Part shown: positions 1 through 5,542 of the stretch, in pieces
How the letters are laid out: every line of letters begins with the position of its first letter
Numbering within the stretch: position 1 is the stretch's first letter
Assembly (NCBI GenBank): GCA_038329845.1
Contig: JBBQNJ010000090.1
Coordinates: 1 to 18,127 of the forward strand
Source: JBBQNJ01 sp038329845
Lineage (GTDB): Bacteria; Planctomycetota; Phycisphaerae; Tepidisphaerales; Tepidisphaeraceae
Length of the DNA stretch: 18,127 nt
Reading direction: 5' to 3'
Notes under the pieces: model-generated
Databases searched by the model: none
What the model saw: the letters and a program-made list of their open reading frames with translations, nothing else
What the model was told of the DNA's origin: nothing
Translations under genes and position numbers: made by a program

Positions 1-94
1 CGCTGCACTCAAACTGCTCGGCCACTTCGATCGAAGAGCCACATTCGTCGTACGCCTTAGCCACGGCGATTCGAAACTCCATTGCGTATGCCAT
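1..94 (-). CDS. Transposase N-terminus, IS630-like helix-turn-helix (runs off the window)
   Basis: Only the first 31 codons lie in the window; the gene continues past the left edge, so truncation cannot be judged. The peptide begins MAYAMEFRIAVAKAYDECGS and continues IEVAEQFECS, the layout of the N-terminal helix-turn-helix of IS630-type and related transposases (MxYxxxFR...A...Y..G.S..EVAxxFxxS). The start is well set: ATG at 94-92 has an AAGGAGA ribosome site (complement of 103-109) 8 nt upstream. The family call rests on this short stretch, so another HTH-type transposase or a stand-alone orfA is possible. Function inferred: binding of IS ends during transposition. Confidence 0.55.
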   Translation of the reverse strand, partial: MAYAMEFRIAVAKAYDECGSSIEVAEQFECS

Positions 95-386
95 CGTGTC
101 AGTCTCCTTGTTGGTGACCGACAGTATACTGAAACAAATAGCACCGCGCTACTGTGATTTGAAAAACGCTCTAATCGGGGTCCGCCGAGGAGAACCCTAC
201 TAAGCTGATGCGGATGAAATATTCGCCGATGGGAATGCGGCGTCCGCCCGCTCTTTTCATTCAACCACGGGGACAAGCAGCACGGTCAACCCCTCTGCGT
301 TGTGAAGGGCATTCTCAATCGCGGCAAAATGCTCACCGTCACATCGTGTTTAACATCCTTTCCACGCAGACGTGATATGGGGGGAA
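95..386. other. Gene-free stretch next to the transposase
   Basis: No intact gene is visible. Position 122-131 is a perfect 10-bp palindrome (CAGTATACTG) containing a TATACT on the minus strand that could serve as a -10 element for the transposase. The insertion sequence must end in this stretch if it is intact, but its terminal inverted repeat cannot be defined without the other end. A short decayed frame (257-349) lies inside. Confidence 0.4.
257..349 (-). pseudogene. Possible C-terminal gene remnant (30 codons)
   Basis: On the minus strand a 30-codon frame runs from just after a TAA (352-350) to a TGA (259-257) and reads GEHFAAIENALHNAEGLTV then LLVPVVE. The composition (Ala, Glu, hydrophobic alternation) looks protein-like, but there is no start codon and the frame is cut at its 5' side shortly before the palindrome at 387-436. 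I do not recognise the family. It could be the tail of a gene destroyed by insertion, or chance. Confidence 0.22.
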
Positions 387-436
387 CCGAAGGGGTCAGG
401 AGTCATGCTTCGGAGTATGACTCCTGACCCTTTCGG
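387..436. repeat. REP-like palindrome with 20-bp stem
   Basis: The arms 387-406 and 417-436 are complementary over 20 bp with a single G.T pair and a 10-nt loop. The core is GGGTCAGGAGTCAT / ATGACTCCTGACCC. This resembles the extragenic palindromes associated with Y1 (RAYT) transposases in many bacteria. No RAYT gene is in the window. A half-copy of the right arm recurs at 2307-2328. It could act as a bidirectional stem-loop, but no T-run follows. Confidence 0.7.
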
Positions 437-678
437 CCTCCCTCGACCTCTCCGGCCCCCCCCGACCCCTCCCCCCGACCGCACCTGACGGCTCGCCGGC
501 AAAAAAGACGATGCTCCGCGTTCAGAAAAGAAGCGGGGGAGAGACGGGCGGTGATTCTCGGTATCGGGTCGCGAAAAATGAGGGATCAGCAATGCCGAGG
601 GATGTTCAAGAAGACAAGGTGGATGTCTGCCTCGCGGGCCTCGGGGACGCAAAACGGACCTGCTTGCCAGCGCGGGCG
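437..678. other. Gene-free stretch with C-rich tract (possible minus-strand G-quadruplex)
   Basis: C runs of 8 (456-463), 4 (466-469) and 6 (471-476) give the minus strand three long G runs separated by 1-2 nt; the 8-run can supply two triplets, so a G-quadruplex is possible in RNA read from the minus strand. It lies about 200 nt beyond the stop of the PEP-CTERM gene, on the coding strand of its transcript. Open frames across this stretch are low-complexity Pro/Arg/Gly and are not believed to be genes. Confidence 0.4.
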
Positions 679-2043
679 TTATGCCAGGCGGCGGCGATGC
701 ATCAGGATGCCGGTGCCCAAGAGAAGCAGGCCGGCGCAGCTTGGTTCGGGGATTGTGCCGTATACCAGTTGTAGCGATGAACCGGACGTCTGGAGCTGAA
801 GCTTCGACGAATCGAACCCGGTATTGGCGATCCCGGTGGTATCCAGCATAAACTTTTCAGCGCTGAACAACTCGGCGCCGCCGGTGCTGAATGCCGCGGC
901 GGTGAGGATCGTCCAGGCATATCCGCCCGAGGGATTAAACCGCGACATCGGACCGACCAGGCCGTCGGCCTGAAGCGAGGATAGTTTGATCGTGAACGGG
1001 TTGGCGCTGGTTGCCGAAAACGCTACCTGCCCCTCCGCCACGTTCAGCGTGTCATAGCCGACGCCGGCCCCGCCCATCGCGTCCAGCAGGTTCACCTCGT
1101 AGACGCCGCCGGAACCGAGGAGCAGCTTATTGGCGTTGCGGGCCGTCAGGCCCAGTGCCGCGACGGTGTTCGCGGCCCGCCCCGGCGCGATCGTCACCGT
1201 TCGCCCGGCGACCGAATGGCTGATCGAGATGTTGCCCGATTGCACCGTGATCAACCCGCTGCCGCCCAGACGCGCCGAAACGTGGGTGAAGCCGGTGGAG
1301 GGGCTGGGGGCAAAGTTCAAAGCGCTGGTGTTGGTAATGCTTCCATTGACATACAGTGCCGCGGCGGTTTGCGATGCCAAGATCGGTCGGAACTCGGTGG
1401 CGCCGCTGTACGCGGCGGTACCGGTGATCGTGAACGTGCCGTCCTCGAGGTGAAGCCAGCCGTTGACAGTACTGGCGATCGACCCGATCGACCAGGTGCC
1501 GGTACCGGTCTTGCGGACCCCGTACGTGGCCCCACCGCTCAATGTGCCGGCATAATCGAGACTCTGTAGCGCGTTTCCAGCGGTGCTGCTTCCGTCAAAT
1601 CCAAATGCTAGTGGGTTCGTGCCCGAGCCGGTGAACTTGGCCGACGCGGCGGTCAGAACGGCCGAGCCGTTGCTGGTCAGTTGATACGTGTTGCTCGGCT
1701 TGATCGCGGCGGTAACGGTCTGCGTGCCGCTGTCGGCCTGAATCGCGCGGGATTTGCCGCAGAGGATCGTTCCATTCTTGAGCGTGTAGTTTTTTCCCGA
1801 GAGGGTAATCCAGCCGGCAGCGTAGCTATTTCCACCCAGATCGACGGTCGTACTCGATCCGGTGGAATCGAATATAGGGGTTTCCGTGTCCACATCAGGG
1901 ACATCGCCCTGGCTCCAGTTCGATGGGGTGCCCCATGCACTGGTGGTTCCCTTCCATTTCCATTCCGTCGCGGCTAACGCCGATGATGCGACGACCGTTC
2001 CCACTACTCCCGCCACCGCCGCTGCGCACGCGAACCGCCTCAT
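679..2043 (-). CDS. Secreted beta-strand-rich protein with PEP-CTERM sorting signal
   Basis: A 454-residue exported protein. Residues 1-25 form a signal peptide (MRR, hydrophobic core, SALA cleavage site). The mature part opens with WKGTTSAWGTPSNWSQGDVP, the W...G....W pattern typical of planctomycete autotransporter-associated beta-strand proteins, and continues as Gly/Ser/Thr-rich sequence that probably forms a beta-helix. The C-terminus (about 431-454) is PEP, a hydrophobic helix and HRRR, the tripartite PEP-CTERM signal recognised by exosortase in other bacteria. Likely processed and displayed at the cell surface; the specific role is unknown. The frame extends 13 codons upstream to 2082, but the second Met is preferred because GGGAG (2051-2055) lies 7 nt before it and the signal peptide begins there. 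The exosortase gene is not in this window. Confidence 0.85.
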   Translation of the reverse strand: MRRFACAAAVAGVVGTVVASSALAATEWKWKGTTSAWGTPSNWSQGDVPDVDTETPIFDSTGSSTTVDLGGNSYAAGWITLSGKNYTLKNGTILCGKSRAIQADSGTQTVTAAIKPSNTYQLTSNGSAVLTAASAKFTGSGTNPLAFGFDGSSTAGNALQSLDYAGTLSGGATYGVRKTGTGTWSIGSIASTVNGWLHLEDGTFTITGTAAYSGATEFRPILASQTAAALYVNGSITNTSALNFAPSPSTGFTHVSARLGGSGLITVQSGNISISHSVAGRTVTIAPGRAANTVAALGLTARNANKLLLGSGGVYEVNLLDAMGGAGVGYDTLNVAEGQVAFSATSANPFTIKLSSLQADGLVGPMSRFNPSGGYAWTILTAAAFSTGGAELFSAEKFMLDTTGIANTGFDSSKLQLQTSGSSLQLVYGTIPEPSCAGLLLLGTGILMHRRRLA

Positions 2044-2057
2044 CGAGAATCTCCCAT

Positions 2058-2080
2058 AAGGACCAACACAAAGGACCAAC
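2058..2080. repeat. 10-bp direct repeat in the PEP-CTERM gene leader
   Basis: AAGGACCAAC occurs at 2058-2067 and 2071-2080 (GTTGGTCCTT on the transcript strand), 13 bp apart, between the predicted promoter and the SD of the 679-2043 gene. It could be an operator or RNA element, or a small duplication. Confidence 0.45.
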
Positions 2081-2087
2081 AACTCCT

Positions 2088-2116
2088 ATTCTGTCACGCC
2101 CCCGCGAAAACGTCAA
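2088..2116 (-). promoter_or_regulatory. Sigma70-like promoter of the PEP-CTERM gene
   Basis: On the minus strand TTGACG (2116-2111, 5 of 6 matches to the -35 consensus) is followed after 17 nt by CAGAAT (2093-2088, 4 of 6 matches to the -10). The implied leader is about 38 nt and contains a proper SD. This is the only classical -35/-10 pair I could find in the window. Confidence 0.5.
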
Positions 2117-2120
2117 GTTT

Positions 2121-2141
2121 CCCCCCCCCCTCGCACCCCCC
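2121..2141. other. Long C homopolymers upstream of the PEP-CTERM promoter
   Basis: C10 at 2121-2130 and C6 at 2136-2141 lie immediately upstream of the -35 element (G10 and G6 on the coding strand). They could form a G-quadruplex, and runs of this length tend to slip in replication, so phase-variable promoter strength is conceivable. The exact run length is also where sequencing error is likely. Confidence 0.4.
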
Positions 2142-2159
2142 AAAACAAATGCCCGCCAG

Positions 2160-2200
2160 GGTGCAGACGCCCGAAAGGGTCAAGACGCCCGAAAAGGTCA
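2160..2200. repeat. 18-bp tandem repeat, about 2.3 copies
   Basis: GGTGCAGACGCCCGAAAG (2160-2177) is followed directly by GGTCAAGACGCCCGAAAA (2178-2195; 3 differences) and the start of a third unit (GGTCA). It lies in the gene-free region 2044-2548. The second unit leads into GGTCAGG and, at 2209-2217, GGGTCAGGC, which is exactly complementary to 2306-2314. Confidence 0.6.
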
Positions 2201-2306
2201 GGTACATCGGGTCAGGCGTGAGGCTCCGACAGCCGAGGTGTGCGGGGCTTGGAGTAGGCTTGCCGCCAACGCGCTCAGCGCACGTGAGAGAATGGGGCCG
2301 GATGGG

Positions 2307-2328
2307 CCTGACCCTTTGGGCCTTCCTC
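2307..2328. repeat. Half-copy of the REP-like palindrome
   Basis: Positions 2307-2328 match 423-444 (right arm of the 387-436 palindrome plus its flank) at 19 of 22 bases, beginning CCTGACCCTTT in both. With GGGTCAGGC at 2209-2217 it can form a long-range 9-bp stem. This suggests a degraded or composite member of the same repeat family. Confidence 0.5.
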
Positions 2329-2349
2329 AATTTTTCCATCGCCGCGGGA

Positions 2350-2377
2350 TGTATGAGCCCCGGAGGGTGTATGAGCC
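2350..2377. repeat. 18-bp tandem duplication
   Basis: TGTATGAGCC occurs at 2350-2359 and 2368-2377 with an 18-bp period, immediately before and partly inside the left arm of the large inverted repeat at 2373-2439. Confidence 0.5.
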
Positions 2378-2439
2378 GCGCACGAAGTAAGCGGGTGTCA
2401 CCCCTCGGGAGCGAAGACCGCTTACTGCGTGCGCGGCTC
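2373..2439. repeat. Large inverted repeat (22-bp arms) upstream of smpB
   Basis: The arms 2373-2394 and 2418-2439 pair over 22 bp with one mismatch. The core is GAGCCGCGCACG on the left and its complement on the right, and the loop is 23 nt. GAGCCGCGCACG-type palindromes are, from memory, a common extragenic repeat in planctomycetes; this needs a genome search. It could act as a terminator-like structure or a mobile mini-element. Confidence 0.6.
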
Positions 2440-2468
2440 TTTGTTTGGCGTGCGCGGCTCTTTGTTTG
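2427..2468. repeat. Perfect 21-bp tandem duplication
   Basis: 2427-2447 and 2448-2468 are identical 21-bp units (GCGTGCGCGGCTC then TTTGTTTG). The first unit includes most of the right arm of the 2373-2439 inverted repeat, so the second supplies an alternative 3' arm for the same hairpin. Confidence 0.75.
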
Positions 2469-2534
2469 GACACCTTGTTTTCCGACCCATGGGTTGATTC
2501 GACCTTGGTGGGCGACAGGGCAGGGCGGGGGGGG

Positions 2535-2540
2535 TATCAT
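2535..2540 (+). promoter_or_regulatory. -10-like TATCAT before smpB
   Basis: TATCAT ends 8 nt before the smpB ATG and directly follows a G8 run (2527-2534). No SD is present. With initiation about 7 nt after a -10, transcription would start at or next to the ATG, giving a leaderless message. No clear -35 is seen. Confidence 0.4.
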
Positions 2541-2548
2541 CGCAGGGC

Positions 2549-3019
2549 ATGGGAAAGGATGGGCATAATTACACGCCCCGGATCGCCAATCGACGGGCGA
2601 TGCATGAGTATTTCATTTCGGCCAAGCTCGAATGCGGCATCGTTCTGGCCGGCAGCGAAGTCAAGAGTCTACGCCTGGGACGGGCCCAGTTGGCCGAGGC
2701 GTTTGCCCGCATCGAGGGCGGGCAGTTGGTGCTGCATGGGATGCACATCGACCCGTATGACAAGGCGGCGGGGGCGTTTAATCATGTTCCGCTGCGAGAG
2801 CGCCGGCTGCTGGTGCATAAGCGCGAGATCAAGCGCCTTTCATCGGAGCTGCAGGTCAAAGGCACCACGTTGATTCCCCTGGCGGTCTACTTCAAGTCGG
2901 GTCGGGCTAAAGTCGAACTCGGTGTGGCCCGCGGCAAGCAGCAACACGACAAACGTGATTCGATCCGGCGAAAAGAGCAGGACCGTGACATCCGCCGGGC
3001 CATGTCCCATCGGGGATGA
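2549..3019 (+). CDS. smpB: SsrA-binding protein SmpB
   Basis: A 156-residue protein, the usual SmpB length. SmpB binds tmRNA and delivers it to ribosomes stalled without a stop codon (trans-translation, cytoplasm). Family landmarks are visible in order: NRRAMHEYFI near residue 13, GIVLAGSEVKSLR (about 30-42), LLVHKREIKRL (about 85-96), and a C-terminal tail with GRAKVELGVARGKQQHDKR then basic residues that fold in the mRNA channel. The ATG at 2549 is the only plausible start: the next in-frame Met is inside the conserved core. It lacks an SD and sits 8 nt after TATCAT. The tmRNA gene (ssrA) is not in the window. Confidence 0.96.
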   Translation: MGKDGHNYTPRIANRRAMHEYFISAKLECGIVLAGSEVKSLRLGRAQLAEAFARIEGGQLVLHGMHIDPYDKAAGAFNHVPLRERRLLVHKREIKRLSSELQVKGTTLIPLAVYFKSGRAKVELGVARGKQQHDKRDSIRRKEQDRDIRRAMSHRG

Positions 3020-3138
3020 CCGTGAACCTCGATCCGGGCGATCGCACCGGGTTTGCCGTGGCATGTCGCACCGGGGATGATCCCTCGTGGAGGGCTTGCC
3101 AACCCGCGCCGGGCGTTCCTTCGATCGTATGACGGCGG

Positions 3139-3144
3139 TAAGAT
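3139..3144 (+). promoter_or_regulatory. -10-like TAAGAT before the methyltransferase
   Basis: TAAGAT ends 6 nt before the ATG at 3151; no SD is present. A weak TTCCTT lies 17 bp upstream (3116-3121). Geometry fits a leaderless transcript. Confidence 0.4.
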
Positions 3145-3150
3145 GGCCGC

Positions 3151-4146
3151 ATGAACGAACCTTGGACTTCGGCGATGGTGCTGGAACTAATGCGGGCCTA
3201 TCAGCCGGCGTGCGTGCTGGCGGCGGGAGTCGAGCTGGATGTCTTCGGACTTCTCGCTAAACACCCGCTGAGCGGCGATGAAATCGCGCGAGCGGCGGGT
3301 GCCGATGCGCGGGGGATGGCCATCCTGCTCGATGCCTTGGCGGGATTGAAATTGCTCGAAAAATCAGAAGATCGGTACGCCCCGGCCCCCGGGGCGATCG
3401 CGGCGCTGACCGAGGGCGGGCAGGGCAATGTGCGGGCGATGGTGCTGCACCAGGCCAATTGTCTTCGGCGCTGGACGGAGCTGGCATCGGTGGTCAAGAG
3501 CGGTGAGCTTCCCGCCCGGCGGGCGAGCATCCGCGGCCGCGAGGCCGACTATGCCGCGTTCATCGAGGCGATGGATAATCTCGCCGGACCGGCGGCGGCG
3601 GGCGTGGTGGGGGATCTTCCCCGCTTGTCGTTCACCCGGCTGCTGGATGTGGGCGGCGCTTCGGGTTCGTGGACGATCGCATTTCTCGAATCTTATCCCC
3701 AGGCCAAGGCGACGCTGTTCGATCTTCCGCGGGTCATTCCGCAGGCGCAGCAGCGCCTGGGAGAGCAGGGTCTGCTGGATCGCGTGGACCTGGTCGCGGG
3801 AAACTTCGAGACCGACGCGTTGCCGGCGGGGTGCGATCTGGCGTGGGTCAGCGCGATCGTGCATCAGAATTCCCGCGCCCAGAATCGGACGCTGTTCGCC
3901 AAGCTCGCCGCGGCGATGCCGGCGGGAGGGCGGGTGCTGATCCGCGATATTCTGATGGATGAATCGCGGACGATGCCTCTCGCCGGGGCGCTGTTCGCGG
4001 TGAACATGCTGGTGGGGACCAAGGCCGGGGGAACGTTTACCGTGGCCGAGCTGGGTGAGGATCTTCAGGCTCAAGGGTTCAAGGATGTCCAGGTGCTTCG
4101 CCGCGATGCGGGCATGCACTCGGTGCTGGCGGCGGTGCGAAGATAG
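3151..4146 (+). CDS. SAM-dependent O-methyltransferase (methyltransferase family 2)
   Basis: A 331-residue two-domain enzyme. Residues about 10-95 form the winged-helix dimerisation domain; 160-331 form the Rossmann methyltransferase. Motif I LLDVGGASG is at 164-172, an acidic residue for the SAM ribose follows (D191, FDLPRV), and the DxxMD segment RDILMD is at 265-270. The family's catalytic His is probably H238 in IVHQNS, where plant and polyketide enzymes have HDW. The layout resembles bacterial O-methyltransferases acting on aromatic, polyketide or carotenoid substrates; the substrate here is unknown and no biosynthetic cluster surrounds it. The last eight codons and the TAG lie inside the first unit of a 70-bp tandem repeat. 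Start ATG 3151 gives the correct family N-terminus. Confidence 0.85.
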   Translation: MNEPWTSAMVLELMRAYQPACVLAAGVELDVFGLLAKHPLSGDEIARAAGADARGMAILLDALAGLKLLEKSEDRYAPAPGAIAALTEGGQGNVRAMVLHQANCLRRWTELASVVKSGELPARRASIRGREADYAAFIEAMDNLAGPAAAGVVGDLPRLSFTRLLDVGGASGSWTIAFLESYPQAKATLFDLPRVIPQAQQRLGEQGLLDRVDLVAGNFETDALPAGCDLAWVSAIVHQNSRAQNRTLFAKLAAAMPAGGRVLIRDILMDESRTMPLAGALFAVNMLVGTKAGGTFTVAELGEDLQAQGFKDVQVLRRDAGMHSVLAAVRR

Positions 4147-4288
4147 ACTTCCGCATCCTGCGGAGCATCTTCGGGGTCGTCATACGCACCCGGTGCTGGC
4201 GGCGGTGCGCGGATAGACTTCCGCATCCTGCGGAGCATCTTCGGGGTCGTCATACGCACTCGGTGCTGGCGGCGGTGCGCGGATAGAC
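4121..4288. repeat. 70-bp tandem repeat duplicating the methyltransferase 3' end (2.4 copies)
   Basis: Units 4121-4190 and 4191-4260 differ at 3 of 70 positions; a partial third unit is 4261-4288. Unit 1 contains the codons for SVLAAVRR and the TAG stop; units 2-3 repeat these downstream. Each full unit carries a short hairpin CCGCA-TCC-TGCGG (4151-4163, 4221-4233). In unit 1 only, GAAGAT and ATCTTC add an outer stem. It may serve as a weak terminator between the methyltransferase and the antiporter. Confidence 0.9.
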
Positions 4289-4322
4289 CCCGGCCACCCC
4301 ACTGGATCGGCGGCACTGTTTC

Positions 4323-4330
4323 GAGGAGGT
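4323..4330 (+). promoter_or_regulatory. Strong ribosome binding site of the antiporter
   Basis: GAGGAGGT lies 7 nt before ATG 4338. It decides the start: the in-frame TTG at 4332 would be only 1 nt from the SD. Confidence 0.8.
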
Positions 4331-4337
4331 CTTGACG

Positions 4338-5471
4338 ATGAAGTATCTCAACATTGCCGGATATCTTGCGATCCCGCTGGCGTTCGCGGTCCACTTATGG
4401 CTGGCGGCGGGGAAAAGCTGGGAGCCGGTCGCCACGTTCGTCCTGGCGGCGCTGGGGGTGATCCCGCTGGCGCACCTGATGGGCGTATCGACCGAGCATC
4501 TGGCCGAGAAAACCGGGCCGACGTGGGGCGGGCTGCTCAACGCGACGTTCGGCAACGCCGCGGAACTGATCATCGCCATCATCGCGTTGACCAAGGGGAT
4601 GAACGAAGTGGTCAAGGCGTCGCTCACCGGTTCGATCCTGGGTAACCTGCTGCTGGTGGGCGGCGGGGCGATGCTGGTGGGGGGTTGGAAGCGGGAGAAG
4701 CAGTCGTTCAGCGCCGCGGCGGCCGAGGCCAACGCCGGGCTGCTGGTGATCGCGGTGGCGGCGATGCTGCTGCCGGCGATGTTTCACCACTCGGCGGCGG
4801 CGGCGGGGGATCTGCGCCTCAGCGAGCATGAACACGCGATTTCCTACGGTGCCAGCGCGATCCTGCTGCTGGTGTACGGTGCCGGGCTGCTGTTCACGCT
4901 TCGGACCCACGCCCACATTTTTTCGCGCGAGCCGCGCGGGTCCAAGCCGCCGGCATCGGCCGATCACGCCAGTTGGTCGGTGGGCCGGTCGATCGGGATG
5001 CTGCTGCTGGCCAGCGCCGGCATCGGCGTGGTGGCCGAATTACTGGTCGGCAGCGCCCAAGCGATGGCCGCGACGATGGGGTGGAACCCTATTTTCGTCG
5101 GGGTGATTCTTCTGGCGATCGTCGGCAATGCCGCCGAGCATTCCACGGCCCTGATGATGGCGCACCGCGACGACATGGACACGGCGATGACGATCACCTA
5201 TCAGTCGAGCCTGCAAATCGCGTTATTCGCCGTTCCGCTGCTGATTTTCATCAGTCTGGCGTTCGTGGCCATGGGGATCCAGGACGGTCCGGGCTTGGAC
5301 ATGTTGTTTACGCCGATGGAGGTGGTGTCGGTGATCCTGGCGGTGGGGATCGTCGTGGTGCTGGGATCGAACGGGAAGACGAATTGGTTTGAAGGGGTGC
5401 TGCTGTTAGCGCTGTATGCGGTTCTAATCATCGTCTTCTTTTATATCCCCACGACGGCGGGGCAAGAGTAG
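4338..5471 (+). CDS. Calcium/proton antiporter, CaCA superfamily (CAX/ChaA type)
   Basis: A 377-residue integral membrane protein with about 11 hydrophobic segments. The two inverted alpha-repeat motifs that form the cation path are clear: FGNAAELIIAIIALTKG (about 71-87, E76) and VGNAAEHSTALMMAHRDDMD (about 262-281, E267). The linker near 155-170 has acidic/His residues (SEHEHA). Known family role: exchange of cytosolic Ca2+ (or other cations) for protons at the cytoplasmic membrane. GNAAE motifs point to CAX/ChaA rather than Na+/Ca2+ exchangers. It has a strong SD, unlike the flanking genes. The next gene starts 71 bp downstream on the same strand, so the two may be cotranscribed. Confidence 0.93.
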   Translation: MKYLNIAGYLAIPLAFAVHLWLAAGKSWEPVATFVLAALGVIPLAHLMGVSTEHLAEKTGPTWGGLLNATFGNAAELIIAIIALTKGMNEVVKASLTGSILGNLLLVGGGAMLVGGWKREKQSFSAAAAEANAGLLVIAVAAMLLPAMFHHSAAAAGDLRLSEHEHAISYGASAILLLVYGAGLLFTLRTHAHIFSREPRGSKPPASADHASWSVGRSIGMLLLASAGIGVVAELLVGSAQAMAATMGWNPIFVGVILLAIVGNAAEHSTALMMAHRDDMDTAMTITYQSSLQIALFAVPLLIFISLAFVAMGIQDGPGLDMLFTPMEVVSVILAVGIVVVLGSNGKTNWFEGVLLLALYAVLIIVFFYIPTTAGQE

Positions 5472-5542
5472 AATGTCGCGTGGACGCGGCCGGTGCGGTC
5501 GCGGGCGGCGATGGGGAACGGGCGGGCAGAAGGTGAATGACG

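Noticed and set aside
350..652. 100-codon minus-strand frame
   Set aside because: It crosses the REP palindrome and the C-rich tract; Pro/Arg/Gly low complexity, no SD.
2094..2568. Overlapping 140-155-codon frames on both strands in the repeat region
   Set aside because: They translate tandem and inverted repeats, have no SD and no hydrophobic core pattern.
4121..4288. CRISPR-like repeat array
   Set aside because: Units are directly contiguous with no variable spacers, and the unit includes coding sequence.
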